Below are positions 1-8,379 of a DNA stretch of 38,049 bases, piece after piece. The number at the start of each line of letters is the position of its first letter. The stretch's first letter is position 1. Location of the stretch: assembly GCA_017965425.1 (NCBI GenBank), contig JAGCPY010000059.1, positions 1 through 38,049 of the forward strand. Reading direction: 5' to 3'. Below the pieces are notes generated by a model. It saw nothing but the letters and a program-made list of their open reading frames with translations, was not told where the DNA came from and did not search any database. The translations under genes were made by a program, and so were the position numbers. This stretch comes from Bacteroidaceae bacterium (GTDB lineage: Bacteria; Bacteroidota; Bacteroidia; Bacteroidales; Bacteroidaceae).

Positions 1-515
1 ACATTGCCAAGCAATATGGTGTGGACGTGCGCATCGGCATCTATGGGACAATGGCCTTCTTCGACACGACGAGCGAACTGCTGACGGCCTCGGACTTCAT
101 CAGTCAGATTCCCATGAGCATCCACGATACGCAAGAGAACTTCGACTTTGTGGCACTCTACGACCAATGGTGCAACGGGCATTTGCGTTTGCGCTGCCAG
201 AGCATCATGAGTAGTCTCGTCATCCACAGCAACGGTGACGTGCCACTTTGCCAGAATCTTAACGTCATTCTTGGTAACATCCACCACCAATCTCTCGACG
301 AGATCTTCAACGGCGCGACATCCAGCCAGACACAGTGCTACTACTCGAAGAACTGCAATGACTGCTGGATTAACTTCCACCGCAAGTACGACATCATTCT
401 CATGCGAAACATGGAGCGACTTCTGCCCAAACGGCTTATTGAGAAATTCTATGGCCCATATCAGTGGACGGAAGACCCACGCACAACTTATAACCAATAC
501 TTCAAGACTTTATGA
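1..515 (+). CDS. Radical SAM/SPASM-domain protein, C-terminal part (5' end outside window)
   Basis: The reading frame is open to the left edge (first full codon at 3), so this is only the C-terminal ~170 residues. What remains looks like a SPASM-type auxiliary cluster domain: RCQS, then a 12-residue spacer, GDVPLC, and a later CYYSKNCNDC cluster, with the phrase LGNIHHQSLDEIF that is typical of the region between SPASM cysteines ('GNI....L.EIW'). SPASM domains bind extra iron-sulfur clusters in radical SAM enzymes that modify peptides, sugars or other metabolites. The catalytic CxxxCxxC motif would lie upstream of the window and cannot be checked. The stop overlaps the start of the next gene (ATGA), so the two are probably translationally coupled and act in one pathway. 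The substrate cannot be told. A GTG at 21 could be mistaken for the start, but the domain clearly extends further upstream. Confidence 0.75.
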   Translation, partial: IAKQYGVDVRIGIYGTMAFFDTTSELLTASDFISQIPMSIHDTQENFDFVALYDQWCNGHLRLRCQSIMSSLVIHSNGDVPLCQNLNVILGNIHHQSLDEIFNGATSSQTQCYYSKNCNDCWINFHRKYDIILMRNMERLLPKRLIEKFYGPYQWTEDPRTTYNQYFKTL

Positions 516-1558
516 TACAGCAATTGATAGACCGATACAAACGGTATCGTACAGAGCGCTTTCTCGCCCAAACGAACCAATATCCTTATGCCTTCGTTGG
601 CATGGGTCAGCACTCGCTCACAAACCTTTATCCAGTGCTTCATTACCTTGGAGTGCCGTTGAAATACATCTGCGTCACATCGGAAAGGAAAGCACGACTG
701 ATAGAACGAAAGTTTCCCCATGTGAAAGCAATGACCTCGCTTGACACAATATTGAAAGATGATGAAGTGAAAGGTATTTTTGTTTCTGCTTCACCCTCTG
801 CCCATTTCACCATCGCTTCGCAGATATTGAAAAGCGGTAAGTCATTGTTCATTGAGAAACCGCCCTGCCAAACACTACGAGAACTTGATGCACTTATAGA
901 TCTGCAGCGACTTTATGGTTCACCTGTCGCTATGGTTGGCTTACAAAAACGCTATGCCCCTGCCGTGCAAATCCTTCAAAAGCGTCTGCGCAAAGAGCAT
1001 CTTATCAATTATGATCTTAATTATCTAACGGGGGCATATCCAGAGGGCAACGCCTTGTTCGATCTTTACATCCATCCCCTCGACCTTGTTTGTTTCCTCT
1101 TTGGCAAACCAGAAATCCTAGTATGTCAACAAGTAGCTCAAACGTCCTATATCCTCATGCTCCGTCATCCCCACATCGTCGGCACCCTCGAACTATCGAC
1201 CTCCTATTCCTGGACATCTGCCGAGGAATCTCTCAAAGTCTGTACGTCAAAAGGAATCTACCGCCTCTCTCAGATGGAGCTGTTGACTTTCGAGCCAAAG
1301 CACTCCTCCATCCTCGGTCTCCCATACGAGAAAGTCCACAAGCATAACAAAACCATCGATTACCTTTATGCCCGTAACAACTTTACTCCCACACTTCCTC
1401 ACAATCAAATCTATTTGCAAGGCTACTACAGCGAGATACAGTCCTTCATAACAGCTGTTGGACACGGCCATTCAAGCACCCTCACTGATATTACAACAAT
1501 TAAACCGACTTACGAAGTCTTGATGAGGATAGAGAGATTATTAACAGAATCCAGTTGA
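512..1558 (+). CDS. Gfo/Idh/MocA-family NAD(P)-dependent oxidoreductase
   Basis: 348 residues. A Rossmann start (YAFVGMGQHS, residues 26-35) is followed by the alternation of strands and helices expected of the Gfo/Idh/MocA N-terminal domain, the family-typical stretch IFVSASPSAH (89-98) and the diagnostic EKPP at 115-118. The C-terminal half carries the alpha/beta domain with an HPLD motif that probably includes the catalytic or metal-proximal histidine. Members oxidise or reduce sugars, inositol and sugar-nucleotides. The glycine motif is GMGQHS instead of the usual GxGxxG, a variation I associate with a subgroup of the family, so cofactor preference is uncertain. The start overlaps the stop of the upstream radical SAM gene by four bases. 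That suggests a two-enzyme unit, perhaps in surface-polysaccharide or metabolite tailoring; this is inference. No obvious terminator follows. Confidence 0.85.
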   Translation: MIQQLIDRYKRYRTERFLAQTNQYPYAFVGMGQHSLTNLYPVLHYLGVPLKYICVTSERKARLIERKFPHVKAMTSLDTILKDDEVKGIFVSASPSAHFTIASQILKSGKSLFIEKPPCQTLRELDALIDLQRLYGSPVAMVGLQKRYAPAVQILQKRLRKEHLINYDLNYLTGAYPEGNALFDLYIHPLDLVCFLFGKPEILVCQQVAQTSYILMLRHPHIVGTLELSTSYSWTSAEESLKVCTSKGIYRLSQMELLTFEPKHSSILGLPYEKVHKHNKTIDYLYARNNFTPTLPHNQIYLQGYYSEIQSFITAVGHGHSSTLTDITTIKPTYEVLMRIERLLTESS

Positions 1559-1691
1559 AGTACACTCAAAACGCACAGTATATCAAGGCAGTCATAATTG
1601 ACGGGAGGGAACTCAGGTATGATGAGCCGTTTCTATAAATAATAATGGACTCCAACATTATAACAGGCTTGCTTTGAAGTGGCAAACTCCA

Positions 1692-1787
1692 ATTCCTAAA
1701 GGCATAGGTGCCGATGCTCGTGACGCCCTCTGGGATGGTGATGGAAGTCAGACCTGTGCAGCCATAGAAGGGGATGAGACGAATACC
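1692..1787 (-). pseudogene. Remnant of a BspA-like leucine-rich-repeat gene
   Basis: Read on the minus strand, this segment translates to FYGCTGLTSITIPEGVTSIG followed by TYAFRN. That is one and a bit copies of the LRR_5 (BspA/TpLRR) repeat: F.gCtgLtsi.iPegVtsIg..AF. The frame then runs into unrelated residues and no start, signal peptide or further repeats are present. It is therefore a fragment of a surface LRR protein of the kind abundant in Prevotella and relatives. It could have been left by deletion or recombination between repeats. The neighbouring repeat block at 1811-2030 suggests this spacer is a recombination-prone spot. Confidence 0.7.
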
Positions 1788-1810
1788 TTTACTTTTGTAG
1801 TCGATACCCT

Positions 1811-2030
1811 CAATCCCTCACCTTTTGGTGTAAATGGCTGAAAAGGAGGGACTTGTCGGTGAGGGATTGGTGAGGAATAGGTGAGGGATGGTGAGGGATT
1901 GGGGGAACACGGTTTCTTGCTGTACAAACTCAATTCCTCACCATCCCTCACCTATTCCTCACCGAAATCTCACCCATAAATCTTTGAATGACAATCGCAT
2001 GAGACGAAAGGTGAGGGATTGAGGGATTGG
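1811..2030. repeat. GGTGAGGGATT-type repeat block
   Basis: Short units of the form GGTGAGG(G/A)AT(T/A) occur in both orientations: inverted at 1811-1820, direct from 1859 to 1900, inverted at 1936-1963 and direct again around 2010-2028. The composition and lack of any coding signal argue against a gene. The same ~11-base unit recurs with one-base changes, which is how degenerate tandem arrays look. I do not know a function; it could be a structured RNA, a protein-binding array, or a dispersed repeat. Confidence 0.75.
1869..1963. repeat. Perfect 28-bp inverted repeat with 39-base loop
   Basis: Bases 1869-1896 are the exact reverse complement of 1936-1963. The match extends four more bases on the loop side with a single mismatch. 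Each arm is built from the GGTGAGG unit of the surrounding repeat block. It could form a long cruciform or RNA hairpin. There is no adjacent T-run, so it is not a classical terminator. Confidence 0.9.
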
Positions 2031-2358
2031 GACCCAAAAAACAATGTATAGAAGAAACGATGAGCCTTGTCTTGACCTTCTGACGGGAACATAAACGCCT
2101 TAGACAAGAAACGGGCACTCGTTCCTGACCTTGGCGATTCATCTCAGAGGATCACTGCCCTTCCCGTTGCGCTGCGCTCGGTTCAATAATGGCTTCCGGC
2201 ACAACGCTTGAGAGCGTGTTGTGAAGGGGACGTTTAGAAGTCAGCCTTCCCAGCCTTTGAGTTTTCCTCAGACGGACGCAAGAAAAAAGGAAGAAGAGAA
2301 GGAACACACGGCATGGGCCTTTGCCGGCGGCGTGGGGGTGCGGAAGAGTCTGTCGACG
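2031..2358. other. Gene-free spacer; weak possible terminator of mlaF
   Basis: I find no convincing gene here. On the minus strand, downstream of the mlaF stop, a 5-bp stem (2309-2313 with 2322-2326) is followed ~20 bases later by a run of six T (2282-2287 on this strand are A). This could be a weak terminator for mlaEF, but the stem is short and the T-run distant. Confidence 0.3.
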
Positions 2359-3114
2359 TTACTGATAGGCTTCACGCGCTTTCCTCAGAAGGTCTGAGGC
2401 GAAGATGAAGTCCGTCAGCGATTGGTTCGTCGCGCACATGACTTGCCTCTTGTCGCCACACCATTCCAGACAACCTTCCTTGATGAAGATGATGCTGTCA
2501 CCGATGCCCATCACGGAATTCATGTCATGCGTGTTCATAATCGTCGTCATCTTGTATTCCACCGTGATGTCGTGGATCAGAGCATCGATGACAAGGGAGG
2601 TCTTCGGGTCGAGGCCGCTGTTGGGCTCGTCACAGAACAGGTACTTGGGATTCAGGGCGATGGCTCTGGCTATGGCCACGCGTTTCTGCATTCCACCCGA
2701 AATTTCGTCGGGAAACTTCTTCCCAGCATCGGGGAGGTTCACGCGGTCGAGGCATTGCTGAGCGCGTCTCTCTCTGTCTCTCAATGTCATCGATGAGAAC
2801 ATGTCGAGGGGAAACATCACGTTTTCGAGCACCGTCATCGAGTCAAAAAGGGCTGCCGACTGGAAAATCATGCCCATCTCTCTTCTGAGCAGGGCGCGGG
2901 CGTGCTTGTTCATGCTGACGAAATCGCGCTCGTCGTAAAGAATTTTTCCGCTCGTCGGCGTCAGCAGGCCCACGATACACTTCATGAGGACGGTCTTGCC
3001 GGAGCCGGATTGGCCGATGATGAGGTTGGTTTGCCCTTCGGCGAAGAGGGCGCTGATGTCGCGGAGCACTTCCTTGTCCTCGAACGACTTGTAGAGGGAT
3101 CGTATTTCTATCAT
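2359..3114 (-). CDS. mlaF: MlaF-like ABC transporter ATP-binding protein
   Basis: 251 residues from the ATG at 3114 (protein begins MIEIRSLYKSF). The open frame extends further upstream but only through the mlaE coding region. Motifs in order: Walker A GQSGSGKT (34-41), signature ISGGMQKRVAIARA, Walker B YLFCDEPNSGLDP, and a switch histidine in MNTHDMNSV. The signature ISGGMQKR and the DEPNSGLDP phrase are typical of MlaF-type importers or exporters of phospholipid (MCE systems). The protein powers lipid movement at the inner membrane together with the permease encoded 47 bases upstream (mlaE). The usual MCE substrate-binding partner (mlaD) is not in the window, at least not next to these two genes. 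Confidence 0.92.
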   Translation of the reverse strand: MIEIRSLYKSFEDKEVLRDISALFAEGQTNLIIGQSGSGKTVLMKCIVGLLTPTSGKILYDERDFVSMNKHARALLRREMGMIFQSAALFDSMTVLENVMFPLDMFSSMTLRDRERRAQQCLDRVNLPDAGKKFPDEISGGMQKRVAIARAIALNPKYLFCDEPNSGLDPKTSLVIDALIHDITVEYKMTTIMNTHDMNSVMGIGDSIIFIKEGCLEWCGDKRQVMCATNQSLTDFIFASDLLRKAREAYQ

Positions 3115-3161
3115 GATGGGCGGGGTGTACGTGCTGTGCGGAAGGTCCATGCGTTCCGTGT

Positions 3162-3908
3162 TTAGGCAAGAATCTGGGTGAGGAAGATGTCTGCGAAGAG
3201 AATGAGCATCGAGCAGTGAACGACGCTGTCGGTGCTGGCCTTGCCCACTTCCACGCTGCCTCCTTCGACGGTGTAGCCGTAGAAGGCAGAGACACTGGAG
3301 ATGATGAAGGCGAAGAAGAAGGACTTGATGTAGCTCGTCCAGACGAACCACTCTTTGAACGAATGTTGGAGGCCGTACGTGAGGTCGTCGGGGGTAAGGA
3401 TGCCTGCGAAACTGATGGCGTAGGCGCCGCCGAAACCCGCCACCATCGAGAAGGTGACCAACACGGGTATCATGGTCACTAAGGCCATGATCTTGGGCAG
3501 AATGAGGAAGGAGGCTGAATTCACACCCATGATCTCCAACGCGTCAATCTGTTGGGTCACGCGCATGGTGCCCAGTTCGGAGGCAATGTTCGAACCGACC
3601 TTCCCGGCAAGTATCAGGCACATGATGCTGGACGAAAACTCCAAGAGGAGTATTTCGCGAGTCGTGTAGCCGGTGGTGAAGCGGGGCATCCAGGGGGACT
3701 GTATGTTGACTTTCATCTGGATGCAGATGACGGCACCGATGAAGAACGAGATCATCAGGACGATGCCGATGCTATCGACACCCAACTGCTGCATCTCCTT
3801 CACATATTGTTTGAAGTACATACGCAAGCGTTCGGGGCGGCTGAAGACTTTGGCCATCAGCTGCAAATAGCGGCCAAAAGTGGCCAAAGGTTGAGTGATA
3901 ATTTTCAT
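3162..3908 (-). CDS. mlaE: MlaE-family phospholipid transport permease
   Basis: About 248 residues from the ATG at 3908 ([12 protein letters not shown]). A TTG at 3920 would add four residues but is not needed. The protein has five or six hydrophobic segments and the MlaE hallmarks: [19 protein letters not shown] in the first membrane segment, then [20 protein letters not shown] followed by [10 protein letters not shown]. That conserved loop (ELG-M-vt-QIDAL--mg) contacts the ATPase. It works with MlaF in retrograde or anterograde glycerophospholipid traffic between membranes. The gene starts a minus-strand pair and is divergent from lptB. A TACTTTTG box sits just upstream on the same strand (3918-3925), giving at most a very short leader. 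Confidence 0.92.
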   Translation of the reverse strand: MKIITQPLATFGRYLQLMAKVFSRPERLRMYFKQYVKEMQQLGVDSIGIVLMISFFIGAVICIQMKVNIQSPWMPRFTTGYTTREILLLEFSSSIMCLILAGKVGSNIASELGTMRVTQQIDALEIMGVNSASFLILPKIMALVTMIPVLVTFSMVAGFGGAYAISFAGILTPDDLTYGLQHSFKEWFVWTSYIKSFFFAFIISSVSAFYGYTVEGGSVEVGKASTDSVVHCSMLILFADIFLTQILA

Positions 3909-3917
3909 AACTGGCCA

Positions 3918-3925
3918 CAAAAGTA
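3918..3925 (-). promoter_or_regulatory. Possible -7 box for mlaEF
   Basis: TACTTTTG on the minus strand matches the Bacteroidota -7 consensus TAnnTTTG exactly. No TTTG or TTG lies ~20 bases upstream, and the box is only ~10 bases from the mlaE ATG, so the call is tentative. Confidence 0.4.
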
Positions 3926-4000
3926 GTCAAAAAAGCCTAAAAGGAAGGTATCTGCGTGCAGTTTTTTTGAGGAAAATGGCGGAAAGTGACAAGAATTGTG

Positions 4001-4008
4001 TACTTTTG
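4001..4008 (+). promoter_or_regulatory. Possible -7 box for lptB
   Basis: TACTTTTG matches TAnnTTTG and lies 18 bases before the chosen lptB ATG at 4027. A good -33 element at the normal distance is not visible. The position supports the start at 4027 over in-frame codons further upstream, which would lie inside the promoter. Confidence 0.5.
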
Positions 4009-4026
4009 CGCACTCAAATCGACACT

Positions 4027-4881
4027 ATGCCTGAACGCTCTTCCGTCCTAAAACCTCACGTTGACCCACAAAGCCCTCTTTTCGTGGCTCCTCATCAGGA
4101 GCTCCCACTGCGGCTTTGTGCCGAGCATCTGAAGAAGATTTATGGTCGGCGCACGGTGGTCGATAACGTGAATTTCCACGTCGATCAGGGCGAAATCGTG
4201 GGACTGCTGGGGCCCAACGGAGCCGGCAAGACGACATCGTTCTACATGACGACGGGCCTTGTCATACCCAACGAAGGACGCGTGTTCATCGGTGACGATG
4301 AAATCACCGACCTGCCAGTCTATCGCCGTGCACGCAAGGGGATTGGCTATCTGGCCCAGGAGGCCAGCGTCTTCCGCAAGATGAGCGTCGAGGATAACAT
4401 CATGAGCGTCCTGGAGTTACGAACCGACTGCTCGCGGCTGTATAAACGCGAGAAACTGGAGAGCCTCATCCACGAGTTCCGTCTCGAAAAAGTGCGCCGC
4501 AACCTGGGCGACCGCCTCAGTGGCGGCGAAAGACGACGGACGGAGATTGCACGATGTCTGGCCATCGACCCCAAGTTCGTGATGCTCGATGAGCCGTTTG
4601 CGGGCGTCGATCCCATCGCCGTCGAGGACATCCAGCTCATTGTCTGGAAGTTGAAACGCATGAACATCGGTGTCCTCATCACCGACCATAACGTCGAAGA
4701 GACACTTTGTATCACCGACCGGGCATACATGCTCTTCGAGGGACGCATTCACTTCAAAGGCACACCGCAGGAGCTGGCCGCGAATCCCGTTGTCCGCGAG
4801 AAGTACCTCACCAACAGCTTCGAGCTCAGAATGAAAGACTTCGAGGCTCTGGAGCGTGAACGAGAAGCTGTGCCAGAGTGA
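4027..4881 (+). CDS. lptB: LPS export ABC transporter ATP-binding protein LptB
   Basis: 284 residues from ATG 4027 ([12 protein letters not shown]). The frame is open upstream but a -7 box at 4001 argues against earlier starts. Motifs: Walker A GPNGAGKT (62-69), Q-loop region [19 protein letters not shown], signature LSGGERRR, Walker [14 protein letters not shown] and switch histidine ITDHNVEET. The phrases [13 protein letters not shown] and [16 protein letters not shown] are specific to LptB among ABC ATPases. It drives lipopolysaccharide extraction from the inner membrane with LptFG. The ~20-residue N-terminal extension before the ABC fold and the C-terminal tail after [14 protein letters not shown] make it longer than the ~240 residues usual in enterics. 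An OstA/LptA-like gene at 15310 may belong to the same pathway. Confidence 0.93.
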   Translation: MPERSSVLKPHVDPQSPLFVAPHQELPLRLCAEHLKKIYGRRTVVDNVNFHVDQGEIVGLLGPNGAGKTTSFYMTTGLVIPNEGRVFIGDDEITDLPVYRRARKGIGYLAQEASVFRKMSVEDNIMSVLELRTDCSRLYKREKLESLIHEFRLEKVRRNLGDRLSGGERRRTEIARCLAIDPKFVMLDEPFAGVDPIAVEDIQLIVWKLKRMNIGVLITDHNVEETLCITDRAYMLFEGRIHFKGTPQELAANPVVREKYLTNSFELRMKDFEALEREREAVPE

Positions 4882-4895
4882 CTTGCCCTGGCATT

Positions 4896-4911
4896 TGGCA
4901 CGCCTTTTGCT
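4896..4911 (+). promoter_or_regulatory. Predicted sigma-54 (RpoN) promoter of tig-clpP-clpX
   Basis: TGGCACGCCTTTTGCT matches the sigma-54 consensus TGGCACG-N4-TTGC(A/T) at every fixed position. The -24 GG is at 4897-4898 and the -12 GC at 4909-4910, with the required 10 bases between. A start ~12 bases downstream (about 4922) would leave a ~35-base A-rich leader before the tig ATG at 4957. No TAnnTTTG box is present in this spacer. Whether the organism has RpoN cannot be seen here. Confidence 0.7.
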
Positions 4912-4956
4912 GGAACAGGAGACATATCAACAAATAAAAAAACATACAAACAAACA

Positions 4957-6312
4957 ATGAACATTCAATTTGAAAAGACCTCAGGTGTGGCTGCTGAACT
5001 GACCATCACCTTAGAGAAAGCTGACTATCAGGAGCGCGTGGACAAGGCGCTCAAGGACTATAGGAAAAAGGCTGCGTTGCCCGGCTTCCGTCCGGGACAG
5101 GTGCCCATGAGCATCATGAAGAAGCGTTTCGGCAGCGACATCACCGCCGAGGAAGTGCAGAAAATGCTCAGCGAAAAGCTCTATGGCTACCTCCGTGATG
5201 AGAAGGTCAATATGTTGGGTGACCCCTTGGCAAGCTCCAAGCAGCCGGCTCTTGACCTCGATGCTCCCGAACAGACGTTTATCTTTGACATCGCCTTGGC
5301 GCCGGAATTCGATGCCACGCTCACGGCTAAAGACAAGATTCCCTTCTATCACATCAACGTCACGGACGAGATGGTGAACGGACAGGTGGAGGCATACGCC
5401 CAACGTGCCGGAACGTATCAAAAGGTTGACAACTTCCAGGAAGGAGATATGACCAAAGGTCATCTGGCCGAGCTGGATGCCGATGGCAACATCCTGGAAG
5501 GTGGCATCCAGAAAGAAGACGCCGTGTTGCTGACTTCTTATTTTAAAAATGAGGATCAGAAGAAGAAATTCGAGGGCGTGCAACCCAATACGGTCATCAC
5601 CTTTAACCCTTGCGCCGCATACGACGGCAGTGCTATCGAGCTCTCAACGCTCCTGGGCATCACTAAGGAAGAGGCTGAAGGAGTTGTTGGCGATTTCAGC
5701 TACCAGATCAATGAAATCACCCGCTTCGTGCCCAGCGAACTGAATCAGGATCTCTTCGACAATGTCTTTGGCAAAGGAAAAGTCAAAAGCGAGGAAGAGT
5801 TCCGTGCCGCTGTCCGCAACCAACTTCAGGCTCAGTTCGAGGCTCAAAGCCAGTTCCGTTTCCTCTTCGATGTCCGTAAATACCTTGAAGAGCGCATCGG
5901 CCTGTTGCAGTGGCCCGACGAGTTGCTCAAACGCATTATGCGTGCCAATAATCCCGATAAGGACGAGAAGTATGTTGAAGACAACTATGCTGGAAGCATT
6001 CGCGAACTGGGATGGCATCTCATCAAGGAACAGTTGGCCGATCAGACGGGCATCAAGGTTGAGCAACCCGATGTCCTCGAAATGGCCAAGGAACAGACAC
6101 GTGCTCAGTTTGCCCAATATGGCATGGGAAATGTTCCCGAAGAACTGATTGAGCGTTATGCCAATGAGCAACTTCAGAAGAAAGATCAGCTCGACAACCT
6201 CGTCAGCCGCACTGTTGAACGCAAGCTCGGCATCGCTCTTCGCGACATCGTCAAGCTCGACGAGAAGAATATCAGCCTTCAGGAATTCAATCAATTGTTT
6301 GAACAGAAATGA
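4957..6312 (+). CDS. tig: Trigger factor, ribosome-associated chaperone and prolyl isomerase
   Basis: 451 residues. The N-terminal ribosome-binding domain contains the signature LPGFRPGQVPMSIMKKRFG (about 41-59), equivalent to GFRxGKxP. The middle region (about 150-240) takes the place of the FKBP-type isomerase domain but is divergent, as is usual in Bacteroidota. The C-terminal helical arms follow, with FDNVFGKGKVKSEEEFRAA typical of the chaperone cradle. It binds nascent chains at the ribosome exit tunnel. The stop overlaps the clpP start (ATGA), and clpX follows, so chaperone and protease are made from one transcript. A sigma-54-type promoter lies 45 bases upstream. Confidence 0.93.
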   Translation: MNIQFEKTSGVAAELTITLEKADYQERVDKALKDYRKKAALPGFRPGQVPMSIMKKRFGSDITAEEVQKMLSEKLYGYLRDEKVNMLGDPLASSKQPALDLDAPEQTFIFDIALAPEFDATLTAKDKIPFYHINVTDEMVNGQVEAYAQRAGTYQKVDNFQEGDMTKGHLAELDADGNILEGGIQKEDAVLLTSYFKNEDQKKKFEGVQPNTVITFNPCAAYDGSAIELSTLLGITKEEAEGVVGDFSYQINEITRFVPSELNQDLFDNVFGKGKVKSEEEFRAAVRNQLQAQFEAQSQFRFLFDVRKYLEERIGLLQWPDELLKRIMRANNPDKDEKYVEDNYAGSIRELGWHLIKEQLADQTGIKVEQPDVLEMAKEQTRAQFAQYGMGNVPEELIERYANEQLQKKDQLDNLVSRTVERKLGIALRDIVKLDEKNISLQEFNQLFEQK

Positions 6313-6977
6313 ATACCGACTTCCGCAAATACGCCACAGGCCATCTCGGTTTGAACGGGCAGGTGCTGGACGACTACGTCAGCCTCCAGAACCAGTACCT
6401 CAACCCTTATATTCTCGAAGAGCGTCAGCTGAATGTCACCCAGATGGATGTCTTCTCGCGTCTGATGATGGACCGCATCATCTTCCTTGGCACAGCCATC
6501 GACGATTACACAGCCAACACCCTTCAGGCACAGCTGCTCTATCTTGACAGCGTTGATCCGGGCAAGGACATCAACGTCTATCTGAACTCCCCCGGCGGAA
6601 GTGTCAGTGCCGGCCTGGGCATCTATGACACGATGCAGTTCATCACTTCCGACGTCGCCACCATCTGTACTGGCATGGCCGCCTCGATGGCCGCCGTCCT
6701 GCTCGTGGCCGGCAAGGAGGGCAAGCGTAGCGCGCTGCCTCACAGCCGCGTCATGATCCATCAGCCTCTTGGAGGCGTGCAAGGTCAAGCTAGTGACATC
6801 GAGATAGAAGCCCGCGAGATCCAGAAACTCAAGAAGGAACTCTATCAGATCATCGCCGACCATAGTCACACGCCTTACGACAAGGTGTGGGCCGACAGCG
6901 ACCGCAATTACTGGATGACCGCTGAGGAGGCTCGCGACTACGGCATGATTGACAACGTGCTCACCCGGAAGGCATAG
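6309..6977 (+). CDS. clpP: ATP-dependent Clp protease proteolytic subunit ClpP
   Basis: 222 residues starting at the ATG that overlaps the tig stop. The catalytic triad is visible: Ser126 in CTGMAASMAAVL, His151 in RVMIHQPLGG (25 residues later, as in E. coli ClpP) and probably Asp196 in WADSDRNYWM. DRIIFLGTAIDD and VYLNSPGGSVSAGLGIYDTM are conserved ClpP phrases forming the fold and oxyanion region. It assembles as a tetradecamer and degrades proteins unfolded by ClpX, whose gene follows after 53 bases. The ~25 residues before the conserved core may be a propeptide that is removed. Confidence 0.96.
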   Translation: MNTDFRKYATGHLGLNGQVLDDYVSLQNQYLNPYILEERQLNVTQMDVFSRLMMDRIIFLGTAIDDYTANTLQAQLLYLDSVDPGKDINVYLNSPGGSVSAGLGIYDTMQFITSDVATICTGMAASMAAVLLVAGKEGKRSALPHSRVMIHQPLGGVQGQASDIEIEAREIQKLKKELYQIIADHSHTPYDKVWADSDRNYWMTAEEARDYGMIDNVLTRKA

Positions 6978-6982
6978 TCGCG

Positions 6983-7005
6983 CGCACGTATGCGTACGAC
7001 GTGCG
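6983..7005 (+). other. GC-rich hairpin between clpP and clpX
   Basis: CGCACGT (6983-6989) and ACGTGCG (6999-7005) form a 7-bp stem with a 9-base loop just after the clpP stop. There is no immediate T-run, so it may stabilise the clpP mRNA end or attenuate read-through rather than terminate. Confidence 0.4.
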
Positions 7006-7030
7006 TACCATTTTATAACTTATCGATTTA

Positions 7031-8269
7031 ATGGCAAAGAAAAATAGTGAACACTGCGCTTTTTGTGGGCGTAGCAGCCATGAGGTGAGGCTCCTCATCC
7101 AAGGCATCGACGGTTGGATCTGTGACGAATGTGCCGAACAGGCACACGAAATCGTGCAGAACAGCCTTCACGCCCAAAGGGAGCAGGCCGCCCACAAAAA
7201 AGATGCGCCTCTCAGTTTGAACGGGTTGCCAAGACCTACTGACATCAAAGCCTATTTGGATCAGTATGTCATCGGTCAGGACGATGCCAAACGCTATCTG
7301 TCCGTGGCAGTCTATAACCATTATAAGCGTATCATGCAGCCATCGTCGGGTGACGGCGTGGAAATTGAGAAAAGCAATATCATCATGGTCGGGCCGACCG
7401 GCACGGGAAAGACCCTGATGGCTCGCACCATTGCCACACTCCTGAAAGTACCCTTCACCATCGTCGATGCCACGGTATTCACGGAGGCTGGCTATGTCGG
7501 CGAAGATGTCGAGAGCATCCTCTCTCGCCTCCTGCAAGTGGCTGACTTTGACGTCGAAGCTACGCAGCGTGGCATTGTTTTCATCGATGAAATCGATAAG
7601 ATTGCCCGCAAGGCAGACAACCCCAGTATTACGCGTGACGTCAGCGGAGAAGGTGTGCAGCAGGGCCTCCTCAAGCTGCTGGAAGGCTCTGTCGTAAACG
7701 TGCCGCCAAAGGGTGGCCGTAAACATCCCGATCAGGATTATGTGCAGGTGGATACTCGTAATATCCTCTTCATCTGCGGAGGTGCATTTGACGGTATCGA
7801 GCGCAAGATTGCCCAGCGCCTGAACACACACGTTGTAGGCTACAACAGCGTCCAGAACGTTGCCCGTATCGACCGCCAGAACCTTATGAAGTATATCCAA
7901 CCACAGGATCTCAAGAGCTTCGGACTCATACCGGAGATTATCGGGCGACTGCCTGTGCTGACCTACCTTGACCAGCTCGACCGTGCCGCCTTGAGACAAA
8001 TCTTGACCGAGCCCAAGAACTCTCTTGTGCGTCAGCAAGAGAAGCTCTTCAAGATGGACGACATCAAGCTCACGTTCGAGGAAGACGCTTTGGAGTACAT
8101 CGTGGATAAGGCTGTGGAATTCAAGCTTGGCGCACGCGGGTTGCGCAGTATCGTCGAAAGCATCATGATTACACCGCAGTTCGAACTGCCAGCTTCCGGC
8201 AAGAAATCATTCACCGTCACGCGCGAGTATGCCCGTCAACAGGTTGAGAAAGCCAACCAGGCTTTTTGA
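7031..8269 (+). CDS. clpX: ClpX unfoldase, ATPase subunit of ClpXP
   Basis: 412 residues. The N-terminal zinc-binding domain is intact (CAFC ... CDEC, residues ~9-37) and dimerises and recruits adaptors. The AAA+ core has Walker A GPTGTGKT (121-128), the pore loop GYVG in [11 protein letters not shown], Walker [14 protein letters not shown] and the ClpX-specific RKH loop in [10 protein letters not shown] that helps bind ssrA-tagged substrates. An arginine-rich sensor-2 region GARGLRS lies near the end. It unfolds substrates and feeds them to ClpP. It is the last gene of the tig-clpP-clpX unit: a strong hairpin follows at 8294-8370 and recQ has its own promoter. Confidence 0.96.
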   Translation: MAKKNSEHCAFCGRSSHEVRLLIQGIDGWICDECAEQAHEIVQNSLHAQREQAAHKKDAPLSLNGLPRPTDIKAYLDQYVIGQDDAKRYLSVAVYNHYKRIMQPSSGDGVEIEKSNIIMVGPTGTGKTLMARTIATLLKVPFTIVDATVFTEAGYVGEDVESILSRLLQVADFDVEATQRGIVFIDEIDKIARKADNPSITRDVSGEGVQQGLLKLLEGSVVNVPPKGGRKHPDQDYVQVDTRNILFICGGAFDGIERKIAQRLNTHVVGYNSVQNVARIDRQNLMKYIQPQDLKSFGLIPEIIGRLPVLTYLDQLDRAALRQILTEPKNSLVRQQEKLFKMDDIKLTFEEDALEYIVDKAVEFKLGARGLRSIVESIMITPQFELPASGKKSFTVTREYARQQVEKANQAF

Positions 8270-8293
8270 ATCCAACTTCGTTTCCTGAAGATA

Positions 8294-8370
8294 AAAGCTT
8301 GAAAGACCAAAAAGCGCTGAAAGATACACCTGAAAAGGGAATCTTCCAGCGTTTTGGCCTTTCAAGCTTT
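8294..8370 (+). terminator. Long stem-loop after clpX
   Basis: Bases 8294-8324 pair with 8342-8370: AAAGCTTGAAAG on the left matches CTTTCAAGCTTT on the right, and the pairing continues inward through CCAAAA and CGCTG with a two-base bulge and two mismatches. The loop is 17 bases. The downstream sequence is T-rich (TCGTTTTTACC). It most likely ends the tig-clpP-clpX transcript. The stem is unusually long for a simple terminator. Confidence 0.65.
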
Positions 8371-8379
8371 CCATATTTA

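Noticed and set aside
1811-2030. CRISPR array
   Set aside because: The repeat units are short, degenerate, in both orientations and without regular unique spacers.
1748-2142. Two short minus-strand frames (67 and 64 codons) in the repeat-rich spacer
   Set aside because: They run through the GGTGAGGGATT repeats, have no start context or recognisable motif, and one is out of frame with the LRR remnant.
3115-3351. N-terminal extension of MlaF by 79 residues
   Set aside because: It would overlap mlaE in another frame and has shadow composition (Arg/His/Leu-rich). The ABC fold starts right at the ATG at 3114.
3895-4026. N-terminal extension of LptB
   Set aside because: It would include a TAnnTTTG promoter box and overlap the mlaE start region. 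The ATG at 4027 suffices for the whole ABC fold.
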